From assembly GCA_020186115.1 (NCBI GenBank), contig WSYJ01000037.1:80001-136621 (forward strand): a stretch of DNA of 56,621 nt. Direction: 5' to 3'. The position numbers were made by a program, and so were the translations under genes. Positions 26,196 to 35,935 of this stretch are shown here, piece by piece. Under the pieces are notes generated by a model, which was given only the letters and a program-made list of their open reading frames with translations, was not told where the DNA came from and ran no database searches. Within the stretch, counting starts at the first letter, position 1. Each line of letters starts with the position of its first letter. The stretch is from Histomonas meleagridis (Eukaryota; Parabasalia; Tritrichomonadida; Dientamoebidae).

Positions 26196-29087
26196 TTATT
26201 CTTCTATAGAATCTTCGTCTTCATCCACCGAATCTTCATTGTTATTCGCTTCTTTTGTCTGTGTTTCCTCATCCACCGAGTCATTCTCAATCGCCAATTG
26301 ATTATCATCATTTTCCTTTAGATTACTATCTTCGCCAACAGAATCTTCGTTTTCACTTTCCTTCGGATGAGTTTCTTCATTTACAGAATCTTCATTTTCA
26401 TTTTTATGATAATCTTCATCAACAGAATTTTCGTTTTCTTTTGGAGTTTCGTTATCTCCTTGTTGTTCTTCTGATTCTTCATCACTTTCTTGGAGGTTTT
26501 CTGCATAAAATTGAGCCAAATTATCAGCGACATCATCCACATCCTTCGACTTTGCGTATTGTATTGCAAACATTTTTCCTTTGTCGGATTTCATCTGCAA
26601 GCCAATCTGATACATTTTTTCATGGTCATCAATTTCTTGCGCAGATGCAAATAACTTTAATAATTCTTTATCCATTTTCATTGCAGCTGCTCCTTTGTCA
26701 GTAGCATTACAGTATTCCATTTTTCTATATAAATAATCTTTCGCTGTATCATCAATTGTTAATGGTTCAATCAACAATCCTTTTAATTTTTGATGGCTTA
26801 CAGTAAGAGGACTTTCTTCATTTTCATTTAAAAACACTCCCCATAAATTACTTTTTCCTACACCAACAGCCCAAAATGAATCTTTTTCATTTTCAAGCTT
26901 TATTTGAACGTCACAAAGAGGTACCCATTGTGAGCCAAAATTAAATATAAGTCCATAAAGTTGATTATCATTTCCAAGGACGTATAAAGTTGTTTGATCA
27001 AATCCAATCCACTTTAACGGTTTCCGTATCGGCAAATTTCCTTCAGCAACCACTTTTCTATGCTTTACATTAAAAAGTTTGAAGTCTGAATATTCTCCAT
27101 AAACTATTGCAAGTAATTCACCAGCGCCTATCATTGATGTTAATCTACTAGCGACAGGAATTATAGCTATTTCAAGTCCGGAAGACATATATAAATGTAA
27201 TCTTGGAGCTTCTGTTGCTATTGCGAACCAATCTTCACCACAAGCAATTAAGTCAATTGTTTCATTGTCAGGGAAGCGTGTAGAAAATTCATTGTCATTT
27301 GCCCATGACAAGAATGATTTAAACCAGACATAAGTACGTGATGCTAATACAATGCCACCAGTTGATAAAGATCCCAAAATGAAATTATCCCTATTTTCGA
27401 AGTGTTGGTCCTTGTATTTTGTTGTATCAGCGAATTCTATATCTATTGATGAACCTTCATCAACATTTTCTCTCAAGAAGATTGTTCCGATTAAATTCCA
27501 ACAAAGGAATCTTCTTTTGTTCACGAAGGTCGATGTACTTCCGGGCATCATTTGATGTAACTCATCTTTATCTTCATCATAATCGGAATCGAAATGATAC
27601 ATTTTTTCCAAATTTTCTTCTTCTTCATCTTCTTCATCTTCATCAACAGATTGATCACTTCCAACAATAAACGCTTTGTCAAGTTTCTTTTCACGTTTTT
27701 CATTCTCTTTCATTTCTTCATCTTCGCTCTCATCTTCTGATGTTGTCGAAGGTGTTGTTGAATATTCTTCTTGTTCTTCGTCATCGATTTCTTCGTTTGC
27801 ATATTTCTTTGCGAGCATTTGAAACATTTCTTCCGAATTACGCTTTGGTCGATTAATTTCTTCGTTAGTTTTAACATTTTTATTTGCGGATGCATATTCG
27901 TGAAGTTCTGATGAAGATGTTTCATCAGTTTCTTCTGCTTCATCCATAGCAAAAGCATAAATTCCTTTTCGTTTTTTATGGACTTCATATTCTTCTTCTT
28001 CTTCTTCCTCTTCTTCATCAAATTTTAATTGTGGCTTTGATTTCTTTAGTGGCTTTGTGATAAGTGTTGGATGCTTTTTAAGTGGAATTTCATCAGATGA
28101 ACTTTCAAGTTCTTTTTCTGATTCTTCAATTTGTTCATATTCGGGAATTTCATTTAAGCTTTCTGAATCAATTGGACTTAATATGGAATAATTCCCATCA
28201 TCTGTTCCAATACATATATTGTTATTAACCCAAAGAATTACATTAATAGATGATTCAAGAGCGATATGAAATGTTGCTACTAATGAGATTTCATTGTTAT
28301 CTATATATTTATTAAGGCGAGAAACAACAACATTAAATGATGAATCAATTGTGGACATTAAACTTGTGTTCGATACTGAACATGCTGTAATCGGTAACGA
28401 ATGTTTGGGTACCTTCATAACCGATTTGTAATCTTCTGAAAAATTGAATACGTGAACGATTGAATTACTTGATGCGTCTGAAACTATAAGATAAGAATCT
28501 GGAGACCAACATATTGCTTGCCGAATTGCTTTTATGTTTTCAGATTGTACGTTATCAAATTCTTCTCCACGGTATGCATAAAGTTCTCCTGTTTCATTAA
28601 TTGAAACAAGTGTTTTTGAATCTGGACTAAATTGTAAATATATAACTTTGCTTGTGTTATCATATAAAGAAATTGGTTCTGAACCTGGATTTGTTAAATT
28701 AATAATTGTGATTTGTGGATCTTCTCCTGTAAATGCTAAATATTCCCCATTTGAAGAAACTGTAATCAATTCAGTAATTGTGTCGGAAGTATATATTTTT
28801 TGTATATCTGTACATTCTGGCCATCCTACTTTCATTATATCTTTTCCTTCATCTGAAAATGCAAATGAATTTAAAGTTGGAATACAAGAAATAGATCTAA
28901 TACGAAAATCACTAATAGATGCAAGAGTAAAATCATCTGAAGGTTCTAATGTTGTTAATGATACAACAATTAAAATACCATCTTCTTCACCAACTGAGAG
29001 CAGGTAATTTCCATCAGGCGATACAATAACTTCCCTTATTGGTCCAAAATGTACCAACTGTGTTTTTAGAATGGTTGGATTTTCCAT
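26196..29087 (-). CDS. Ctf4/AND-1 (WDHD1)-like replisome protein
   Basis: This 963-residue protein has an N-terminal WD40 propeller (about 1-310, for example S-P-D-G-N-Y-L-L-S-V-G), an acidic and lysine-rich linker (about 315-510), and then the second propeller typical of Ctf4. The second propeller opens with K-R-R-F-L-C-W-N-L-I-G-T-I-F, closely matching the family R-F-L-x-W-N-x-x-G. Later come I-D-I-E-F-A-D-T-T and E-L-L-A-I-V-Y-G. A helical segment (about 780-860) follows. The tail is acidic with repeated E-D-S-V-(D/N)-E units; no HMG box is seen, unlike human WDHD1. In the family it links CMG helicase to DNA polymerase alpha. TCA at 29103-29101 on the minus strand fits an initiator. Confidence 0.88.
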   Translation of the reverse strand: MENPTILKTQLVHFGPIREVIVSPDGNYLLSVGEEDGILIVVSLTTLEPSDDFTLASISDFRIRSISCIPTLNSFAFSDEGKDIMKVGWPECTDIQKIYTSDTITELITVSSNGEYLAFTGEDPQITIINLTNPGSEPISLYDNTSKVIYLQFSPDSKTLVSINETGELYAYRGEEFDNVQSENIKAIRQAICWSPDSYLIVSDASSNSIVHVFNFSEDYKSVMKVPKHSLPITACSVSNTSLMSTIDSSFNVVVSRLNKYIDNNEISLVATFHIALESSINVILWVNNNICIGTDDGNYSILSPIDSESLNEIPEYEQIEESEKELESSSDEIPLKKHPTLITKPLKKSKPQLKFDEEEEEEEEEYEVHKKRKGIYAFAMDEAEETDETSSSELHEYASANKNVKTNEEINRPKRNSEEMFQMLAKKYANEEIDDEEQEEYSTTPSTTSEDESEDEEMKENEKREKKLDKAFIVGSDQSVDEDEEDEEEENLEKMYHFDSDYDEDKDELHQMMPGSTSTFVNKRRFLCWNLIGTIFLRENVDEGSSIDIEFADTTKYKDQHFENRDNFILGSLSTGGIVLASRTYVWFKSFLSWANDNEFSTRFPDNETIDLIACGEDWFAIATEAPRLHLYMSSGLEIAIIPVASRLTSMIGAGELLAIVYGEYSDFKLFNVKHRKVVAEGNLPIRKPLKWIGFDQTTLYVLGNDNQLYGLIFNFGSQWVPLCDVQIKLENEKDSFWAVGVGKSNLWGVFLNENEESPLTVSHQKLKGLLIEPLTIDDTAKDYLYRKMEYCNATDKGAAAMKMDKELLKLFASAQEIDDHEKMYQIGLQMKSDKGKMFAIQYAKSKDVDDVADNLAQFYAENLQESDEESEEQQGDNETPKENENSVDEDYHKNENEDSVNEETHPKESENEDSVGEDSNLKENDDNQLAIENDSVDEETQTKEANNNEDSVDEDEDSIEE

Positions 29088-29503
29088 GGGAAGAAGTATG
29101 TGATTGAATGCTTACTTGGTCATTTATCGTGTACGTTAACTAATTCTAATAAACGTGTTCCACCCAAACTTCTTTTGAAAACACGCACTTTTTGCACGTT
29201 AAAAGACGTTTATTTTTTTGTTATTATGCAAAAAACACTATTAAAATAGGAACCATCCATCCTCTACTAGATTTTTTGCATTCTGTACCAAAACATGGCT
29301 AGCTTGTATGTCTCTGTAATGCAAAATCTACAATTAAACTTTCGCATGTTTCACCAAACCTTATGCCCACGCAAGCCAATTTTCCTCATTGCATACACAA
29401 AATGTCAGTATCAGCTGAATCCGAAAGACGTACTTATGCTGATTTTATATACAATATAAAATTACAATGTTCAATTAATCTATTTATTATATATCAAATA
29501 AAA
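29088..29503. other. intergenic region, 416 bp
   Basis: Holds the Ctf4 promoter and the 3' region of the XPF gene. An inverted pair TAGATTTTTTGCATT (29270-29284) and AATGCAAAATCTA (29319-29331) could form a hairpin. No coding seen. Confidence 0.4.
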
Positions 29504-31672
29504 CTATGTTTCTTTCTTCATCGAAGTATGTAACAATGTGTAAAGTTTTAATCCTATTGAAGGCTCAAGCAAGTGCATCAAATCGTCTCTATCCATTTCT
29601 GCCAATTCCCTCAAATTTCTGCACTTTTCGATAATCTTCTCAATGTGGCCGTTAGTCAAGAAGGGAATTGCCGCGAGGAACTTCACCGACTTTGATGCGC
29701 CGTTGCTAGCGTTTTTATCTTCGCTACCCATCGCCATTGCCATTGTTTCATTTGGTTCATTTTTGCCTTGTGCTATTTCCATTAAAGTTCTTGCTGCCTC
29801 CAAATTATTTCTAGCCCAAATAATTTTAATTTCTGGGAATAGCCTTAAGATCATTGCTATTTTTTGCATCACCAATGGATTTTTATCCTTAGCGCTTACC
29901 AAATTAAATTGTTCAGTTTCGGAAAACTCAATTAATAACATTGGCTTTGGGTAATACATTTTCATTCTTTGCAGTTGTTGAAGTAATCTTCCGCTTCTCA
30001 GAGAGCCTACTAAATCAGTATAAGCCTTACGTTCAATAACAATATCATTAGTTAGAACATAATCTCCAACAGTTATGAGTTCAGGAACAACTTTAAACCC
30101 GACTTGCAAAAGAGAATTAGGTAAACTTGAACGGAACTCACGATCATCCACAATTATTTTTCGTGTGGAAGGAGGATAAGGCTCAAGTTTAGGAAGCGAA
30201 AGAGTTTTCACATCTTGAATACAACGAACGAATATTTCATTTTCATGTTTTGCGGTATATTTCATTAATTCATATTCGAATGATTCCTTATACGAAAGTA
30301 AATAAGCTACAACTGACTTATGATGACGAGAATTATATACTTCAAGTCTTCGAAGTGATAACAATGTAATGTCCCAAAAGATGACAAAATCAGGTTGGAA
30401 CGTTTCTAATATATTCGCTTGTGAATGAAGTTCTTCTAATAATATCATCGGCGGTTCAATAATGCCAAAAATTGTGGGATCTATGATCGGCTCGTCATCG
30501 TTATCAACGTTATCTATCGGCACGTCAATGTTTTCGCCGTTGGTCTTCGGGACGAAGCCGTTAAGGAAGTTACATATCATGGAGACCGTTTGGCTGCCTT
30601 CAGCTAATATGAGAATACGTTTATTTTGGGGGAGGTCATTTATGATTTTGATGATCCATTGAAGTTTGGGCGATGGAATATTTTCTTCGGCATAACTTGA
30701 TGATGCTTTATATAGTGGATTGACTTGGGGATACTGTGACCATAATGGTCGATCATAACGCTTTGGAAGATGATCTTGTAGATATTGATGAAATACTGAT
30801 GGCTCAAGATGAAGTAAACAGGTAAAGGCATGGCGAAAAAATAGAATACTTTCAAGGACTTTGACCTGCTCATCTGTGACTGCGCGTTGCTCAAGTGTTT
30901 TTTGATGATATATTAAGGATTCAAGAACACCAACTTTAAGTTTCGATCCATACTCATAGATAAATGCCTTGTGGAGGTTGGTTAGAAGATCAAAAACGCG
31001 GATTAAGAGTGGGGATACAAGAGGTTGAAATTTGTTTTCATTTTCATTCGTAGCATCAGTTGGAGTTGTCTGTTTCAATGAGATTTCAACTGTTTGTACT
31101 TCATATTGTTGAATAGAGTCGACGACATTTTGTTCGAATCGAGGGAAAAAAAGGATAAATCTGACCCATAAAAGATCCATCGTCTTTCTGAGATCAGAAA
31201 CTTCATAACACCTCTCTGTAAAAGCGCGGATGGATCCATCGATTTTGTGTGATTTGTATAATGCTAAACATAATTGTAATCCCGGATCTTTGTGAATAGT
31301 ATGAGCGTTCGCAATAATTATACATTCAATTCGTTGTGGATCAATAGCGCCTTGAAGGAAATCTTTCGCAAGAATTCCTGGGCTGTGAAAAAATGCTATA
31401 TTTGACTCATAATGTTGTGATCTTTCTTTTTTGCCTGTGTCTTTCTCTATGTCTTTTGGGAGGAATTCAACGCCCGAATTTGCTGACTCCCATATGATAC
31501 GCTGCTTGTCGTTCTCAGAAAGACCAAAAATAAAAACCATTTTATGATTGTGTGAATATTCTATTACAAGCTGCTGTATTAGGATAAAAGAATCAAGGCC
31601 ACGCCCAAGCACATAGAGTCCACTCGGTTTCTTTTTAAAGGAATTCCAGATGTATTGGTGATACTTGAGCAT
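29504..31672 (-). CDS. XPF/ERCC4/Rad1 structure-specific endonuclease subunit
   Basis: This 722-residue protein has the ERCC4 nuclease core at about 505-600: I-I-V-D-D-R-E-F-R-S-S-L-P, then V-G-D-Y-V-L-T-N-D-I-V-I-E-R-K, with the catalytic D and E-R-K intact. A C-terminal helix-hairpin-helix pair follows (I-P-F-L-T-N-G-H-I and L-L-E-P-S-I-G). The N-terminal half is a diverged helicase-like part containing the XPF-type phrase F-P-R-F, usually seen as W-P-R-F. It is shorter than human XPF (about 916), mainly in the linker. It would cut DNA at bubble or crosslink sites with an ERCC1 partner, which is not in this window. FANCM and Mus81 lack this combination. Confidence 0.9.
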   Translation of the reverse strand: MLKYHQYIWNSFKKKPSGLYVLGRGLDSFILIQQLVIEYSHNHKMVFIFGLSENDKQRIIWESANSGVEFLPKDIEKDTGKKERSQHYESNIAFFHSPGILAKDFLQGAIDPQRIECIIIANAHTIHKDPGLQLCLALYKSHKIDGSIRAFTERCYEVSDLRKTMDLLWVRFILFFPRFEQNVVDSIQQYEVQTVEISLKQTTPTDATNENENKFQPLVSPLLIRVFDLLTNLHKAFIYEYGSKLKVGVLESLIYHQKTLEQRAVTDEQVKVLESILFFRHAFTCLLHLEPSVFHQYLQDHLPKRYDRPLWSQYPQVNPLYKASSSYAEENIPSPKLQWIIKIINDLPQNKRILILAEGSQTVSMICNFLNGFVPKTNGENIDVPIDNVDNDDEPIIDPTIFGIIEPPMILLEELHSQANILETFQPDFVIFWDITLLSLRRLEVYNSRHHKSVVAYLLSYKESFEYELMKYTAKHENEIFVRCIQDVKTLSLPKLEPYPPSTRKIIVDDREFRSSLPNSLLQVGFKVVPELITVGDYVLTNDIVIERKAYTDLVGSLRSGRLLQQLQRMKMYYPKPMLLIEFSETEQFNLVSAKDKNPLVMQKIAMILRLFPEIKIIWARNNLEAARTLMEIAQGKNEPNETMAMAMGSEDKNASNGASKSVKFLAAIPFLTNGHIEKIIEKCRNLRELAEMDRDDLMHLLEPSIGLKLYTLLHTSMKKET

Positions 31673-31981
31673 TTACTACGCCCATGAAATGTTATATGAA
31701 ATTTTAAAAAAGTGACTTATAACGATAGAACTAAACGATTGGCTGAAGTGACTTAACGTTCTCCGATTTTAAAACTAATTTATCTTTCTAACAAATATGT
31801 TATTCGAGTTTATACATAGAAAATATACTCACAAAATGTATTATATTAAAGAAACAAAATAGTGTAATGAGAAAATGATCTCTTATAAAAAATCGAATTT
31901 TTAATAACATATTCTTTTCTCAATCATTTTCTTCATTATTTTAAGTACATAAACAAACAAAAACATATGCTTTAACCTAGA
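31673..31981. other. intergenic region upstream of the XPF gene
   Basis: 309 bp, AT-rich; presumably the XPF promoter. Two TAACG/AACGA-like cores occur (about 31719 and 31733). No gene seen. Confidence 0.35.
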
Positions 31982-32235
31982 CTCTTTTAACCGGGGGTAA
32001 TTGTGCCATATTGCCATTTTCAAAATTAAAACTTCGTCAATTGAGTTGTATATCATTCAGATGTGGCAACAAACTTAGTTAAAACTGAACGATAAGATTA
32101 GGAAATTGTTTGGTTTATTTTTAATAAATAGCACTTTTGTATTTCTAAAAAATTGTGATATGAAAAACGATCGTTGCAATATGGCAAGATATTTTGAAAA
32201 TGGCAACATGGTACGATTACCCCCGGTCAAAAGAG
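31982..32235. mobile_element. MITE-like element with 45-bp inverted termini
   Basis: The left end, 31982-32026, begins CTCTTTTAACCGGGGGTAAT and ends in GCCATTTTCAAAAT. The right end, 32191-32235, is its reverse complement with a few mismatches (CTCTTTTGACCGGGGGTAAT). The 254-bp unit has no coding. A clear target-site duplication was not found, so exact borders may be a few bases further out. Long imperfect termini and a short AT-rich centre fit a non-autonomous DNA transposon. Confidence 0.75.
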
Positions 32236-32635
32236 ACCAATTTTCTTCAATTCATTATAAATTCTAAGTATTAAGCAAATCGTACAAAAAATTCACCTGG
32301 TTTCCTACCTCTTAAAATTGAGGGATAGGATTTTTCAAACGTTAGACCTTTTAATTTAAATTGAAAAAATTTCTAGCTATTGAATTTTTCAATATTTTTG
32401 AATGAGAGGCCTGATAAAACCGCCGAATACAGTGTGGTAAAATTCTACATTTGTACCAATATTGGTAAATTTCACCCATAACAGATAACATCTTCCATAA
32501 CCTAAAATTTGATTTCAAGTTTTCATGTGAAAAATAGATGAAAAATCATCAGCCCGGGCATTTAAAAATGCCTGAAATAATTAATCATTCAATTTATGCA
32601 TTCAAAAATTGTGTAATTTTAACGGTTTATTCCAA
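32236..32635. other. intergenic region upstream of the epimerase gene
   Basis: About 400 bp with no gene seen. The last 20 bases hold AACGGTT (32620-32626). Confidence 0.4.
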
Positions 32636-32649
32636 TCACTTTTTTCATG
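32620..32649 (+). promoter_or_regulatory. AACGGTT plus initiator TCACTTT before the epimerase
   Basis: AACGGTT at 32620-32626 is followed by TCACTTTTTTCATG, with TCA at 32636-32638 and the ATG at 32647. The implied 5' leader is about 9 bases, typical for trichomonads. It is the clearest promoter of this type in the window. Confidence 0.65.
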
Positions 32650-33693
32650 AGCAAAGAAAGAGTTTGCATTGGCGGTGGAGCTGGATTCATTGGATCACAT
32701 ATGGCAATGTTCCTTCGTAAGAAGGGGCATTGGGTTCGTTGTGTTGATTGGCACCACAATGAATTCATGAAGCCAGAAGAATTCTGTGATGAATTTCTTC
32801 ATCTTGATCTCAGAACATTTGAAAACTGTCGCAAGGCAACAGAAGGATGTGATTGGGTCTTCAATTTTGCCGCAGATATGGGTGGTATGGGATTCATCCA
32901 ATCCAATAACTCTGTTATTCTTTATAACAACCTTATGATTAGCTCCAACATGCTTGAAGCTTCACGTGTAAATGGTGTCAAGCGTTTCTTTTACTCATCA
33001 AGCGCTTGCGTTTATCCAGAATATAAGCAATTGGAAGTTGATGTACCAGCACTTAAAGAATCTGATGCTTGGCCAGCACAACCACAAGATGCTTATGGTC
33101 TTGAAAAAATTTGCACAGAAGAACTTTGCAAACATTATTACAAAGATTTCGGAATTGAAACCCGCGTTGCTCGTTTCCATAATATTTATGGCCCATGGGG
33201 AACATGGCGTGGTGGCCGTGAAAAGGCACCAGCCGCTTTCACTCGCAAAGCTATTCTTTCAGATAAAGAATTTGAAATCTGGGGCGATGGTCTTCAAACA
33301 CGTTCATTCACATACATAGATGACTGCATCGAAGGAGTTTATAAGCTTTTCATGTCCGATTGGCGCGAACCCATTAATATTGGATCTGATGAAATGATCT
33401 CAATGAACGATTTCGCTAAGCTCGCAATGAAGATCGAAGGAAAAGATCTTCCACTTAAGCACCTTAAGGGTCCAGAAGGCGTTCGTGGTCGAAATTCTGA
33501 TAATACTCTTATCAAGAAAGTTCTCGGTTGGGCACCACCAACAACACTTGCTGAGGGAATGAAGAAGACACACGATTGGATCAAGCAACAAATCGAAGAA
33601 GCTAAAGCTCGTGGTGAAGATTTATCAGATCTTAAGACATCACATGTCGTCCACTTGGACGCTGTTCAAGAGGTTGGAAAGACTCTTGATTAA
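32647..33693 (+). CDS. GDP-mannose 3,5-epimerase
   Basis: This 348-residue extended short-chain dehydrogenase has the NAD motif G-G-G-A-G-F-I-G-S (9-17), the epimerase sequence F-A-A-D-M-G-G-M-G-F-I-Q-S-N (about 74-87), S-S-S-A-C-V-Y-P-E with the catalytic-type Cys (C121), and D-A-Y-G-L-E-K with Y150 and K154. It also has G-P-W-G-T-W-R-G-G-R-E-K-A-P-A-A-F, a stretch nearly invariant in plant GME. Full length and uninterrupted. It turns GDP-mannose into GDP-L-galactose and GDP-L-gulose in the cytosol. The C-terminal 30 residues are a charged extension. Codons are less AT-biased than in neighbouring genes, which suggests high expression or foreign origin. Confidence 0.93.
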   Translation: MSKERVCIGGGAGFIGSHMAMFLRKKGHWVRCVDWHHNEFMKPEEFCDEFLHLDLRTFENCRKATEGCDWVFNFAADMGGMGFIQSNNSVILYNNLMISSNMLEASRVNGVKRFFYSSSACVYPEYKQLEVDVPALKESDAWPAQPQDAYGLEKICTEELCKHYYKDFGIETRVARFHNIYGPWGTWRGGREKAPAAFTRKAILSDKEFEIWGDGLQTRSFTYIDDCIEGVYKLFMSDWREPINIGSDEMISMNDFAKLAMKIEGKDLPLKHLKGPEGVRGRNSDNTLIKKVLGWAPPTTLAEGMKKTHDWIKQQIEEAKARGEDLSDLKTSHVVHLDAVQEVGKTLD

Positions 33694-33802
33694 GCTCATA
33701 GCTTAAAAGCTTTTCTCACAATAAAAAGCTTTTTTGAATTAAATATTAAAAACAACGATAAGAGAACGTTATTAACCGTTGAGTACGACGATAACTTCTG
33801 AG

Positions 33803-33829
33803 TGACGATAGGGAAAGTTTCTATCGTCA
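33803..33829. other. perfect hairpin between convergent genes
   Basis: TGACGATAG (33803-33811) and CTATCGTCA (33821-33829) form a perfect 9-bp stem with a 9-base loop. It sits in the 151-bp gap between the stop codons of the epimerase (plus) and the coiled-coil gene (minus). It may serve 3'-end formation; that role is a guess. Confidence 0.55.
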
Positions 33830-33844
33830 ATTATTTTGTGTGAT

Positions 33845-35854
33845 TTACTTTGTACTTTTTGTTTTGCTTATTCTGATTTTATTGTTTAGGCTTTTTGGTA
33901 TTGTATCTTCATGTGTTTTCACTTTTGGTTTGAACAAATAATTTGATCTGATTTCATTTCCTTTTAATTCTTTTTGGAGTTTATCTTTTTGTTCTATTAA
34001 TTTCATTATTAAATCTTTTGTTGATTCGCATTCTTCAAATTTAATTGTATTATTTTCGTTGAGTTTCGTTTTTATTAATTTGTTATGTTCAGCTTGTTTG
34101 TGTTCAGTATTTTCTTTAATTTCGTTTAGTTCTTTATCAAAATTTTGTGTATTTTCCAAATATTTTTCATTATATAATATTTCGAGTTTTTGTTCCATTT
34201 GATTCAGATCATTGCAAATATTAGCAAATAACTTTTGCGAACTTTCGCTAACATTTAATTCATTAAATTCTGTTCCTTTTTCTATTTGATTTATATTTTC
34301 ATTTTTTGTTTCGGTTTCATTTTGATTTTGCGGAGTTTCACTCATAATTTGCTTAATAATATTTTGAAGAGAAAAAATATATTTTTCATTTTGTTTTATA
34401 CCAACTTCATTAACGTTTTGTTCTTCTTCAAATAGAATTTTTTGTTGTGTATCAATTATTTTTTGTATTTTCTTTTTTCTTTTGTTATTAATATTTTCTA
34501 TTTCGTGTTTTAACTTAACTTTATCTTTTTCAAATGTATTTTCCTTATTTATATAATAATTTGAATTAATTTCTTTTCTTTTATCAAATTTTATTATTTC
34601 ATTTTTTAAGTTTTTAATAACGAAAAATTCCAATGTAAACATTTTTTGAAATTCCGATTTATCTTTTCTAAGAATTATTTGAAAATTTGATTTTTGTTCA
34701 TGAAACATTTTGTTTAGTTCAATGATTTGCTTTTCATATGTTTCCGATTCTTTAATTGATATATTATATAATTCATTTGAAATATAATTTAATTCAGTTT
34801 CAGTTTCATTAGTATTAACAGAAAGTTGACTTAAAATTGGTTCAAATTCTTTTGTAATTTCATTTAAATATAAATTAATTTGATATTTTGTTTCTGCTTT
34901 TTGATTATTTAATTCATTCTCAAGAAATGCTTCATATTCTTTTTCTTTAATCATTTCCGAAATTGTATTTTTTGTTTGTTCTCTTTCGATTTCATACAAT
35001 TGTTTCGTGAGTTCCAAATTTTCTTTAATTAATTTATTGTTATTATTATTAAATTGTTTTTTAGTTTCTGAAATTTTGTTTTCATATATTTGCATTTGCT
35101 TTATATATTCTTCATTTAAATTATTGAATTCTTCATTAAGTGAATCAAGTTTTGTTTGTAATTGTTGAATGATATTTTGTTGCTCTTCTTGATATGAATC
35201 GTGAATTTCAATTTTTACTTCAGAATTTTGATTTGCAATTTCATTTGATTTTAAAAGTAAAGTTTCACGTTCATTTTGTAGAAGTTGAAGATATTCATTT
35301 TGAAGTTCTGCAATTTCATTTTCTGATTCGAGAATTTTTGATTTAAATTCTGATTTATCATTTGATTGATTTAAATTTAGTGAATTATGTGTTTGTAGTT
35401 GATGAATAAAATTGTCATTGATTTGATTTAATTGTTCATTATGTTTATTTTGTAGATTTGTTAAAATTTCTTGGAAGATTTGATCAGCTTGATCAAGTGC
35501 TAATTTCATTTTGTTTTCATTTTGATTAATAAGTGTTTGCATGTCTTCAATTTTCTTTGATAAAATATTTTTCTCTTTATCCATTTTTTGAATAAATTGA
35601 TCTTCAAATTGAGAAAATTTAGATTTAAATTCATCAAAATTTGACTCACTAATTTGATTTATTTCCAACTTATTTTTAGATGCTATTATTGAATCTAAAA
35701 TATTTTTAGATATTTTATAAATATCATAAATATCTTTATCATAAGAATTTGACGTCGGTGAAAACAATTCCATAACATGTTTCATTTCATATACAATATT
35801 TTTAAGTATTTTTATTGAGTCTCTTGTTTGAAAAGAGTCCAAATTTGTTATCAT
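33845..35854 (-). CDS. long coiled-coil protein of unknown function
   Basis: This 669-residue protein is almost wholly coiled coil. It is rich in Glu, Asn, Gln, Lys and Ile with regular heptads from about residue 75 to 640 (for example E-N-E-I-A-E-L-Q-N-E-Y-L-Q-L-L). No signal peptide, membrane segment or enzymatic domain is seen. Proteins of this shape are often cytoskeletal, basal-body or Golgi tethers, but no specific family is recognised. The basic C-terminus (K-P-K-V-K ... I-R-I-S-K-T-K-S-T-K) could bind nucleic acid or microtubules. The ATG at 35854 is close to the divergent AAA gene (81 bp), so they may share a promoter. Confidence 0.75.
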   Translation of the reverse strand: MITNLDSFQTRDSIKILKNIVYEMKHVMELFSPTSNSYDKDIYDIYKISKNILDSIIASKNKLEINQISESNFDEFKSKFSQFEDQFIQKMDKEKNILSKKIEDMQTLINQNENKMKLALDQADQIFQEILTNLQNKHNEQLNQINDNFIHQLQTHNSLNLNQSNDKSEFKSKILESENEIAELQNEYLQLLQNERETLLLKSNEIANQNSEVKIEIHDSYQEEQQNIIQQLQTKLDSLNEEFNNLNEEYIKQMQIYENKISETKKQFNNNNNKLIKENLELTKQLYEIEREQTKNTISEMIKEKEYEAFLENELNNQKAETKYQINLYLNEITKEFEPILSQLSVNTNETETELNYISNELYNISIKESETYEKQIIELNKMFHEQKSNFQIILRKDKSEFQKMFTLEFFVIKNLKNEIIKFDKRKEINSNYYINKENTFEKDKVKLKHEIENINNKRKKKIQKIIDTQQKILFEEEQNVNEVGIKQNEKYIFSLQNIIKQIMSETPQNQNETETKNENINQIEKGTEFNELNVSESSQKLFANICNDLNQMEQKLEILYNEKYLENTQNFDKELNEIKENTEHKQAEHNKLIKTKLNENNTIKFEECESTKDLIMKLIEQKDKLQKELKGNEIRSNYLFKPKVKTHEDTIPKSLNNKIRISKTKSTK

Positions 35855-35935
35855 TCCATTCTTGTATATTAATAAACGTGCATCGGAGCACCCCTATTAG
35901 CCGTTCAACCGTTATACCTTTTAGTAAACAATCAG
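35855..35935. promoter_or_regulatory. divergent promoter with AACCGTT and CCTTTT
   Basis: The 81-bp gap between two divergent starts holds GTTCAACCGTTATACCTTTT (about 35905-35924). It contains the complement of the AACGGTT motif and a CCTTTT element, which I recall from trichomonad core promoters. Two overlapping CCGTT copies are present (35902 and 35909). Confidence 0.45.

Noticed and set aside
29094-29103. GTATG-like splice donor upstream of the Ctf4 gene
   Set aside because: It lies in the promoter and no matching acceptor follows; on the minus strand it is part of the TCACATAC initiator.
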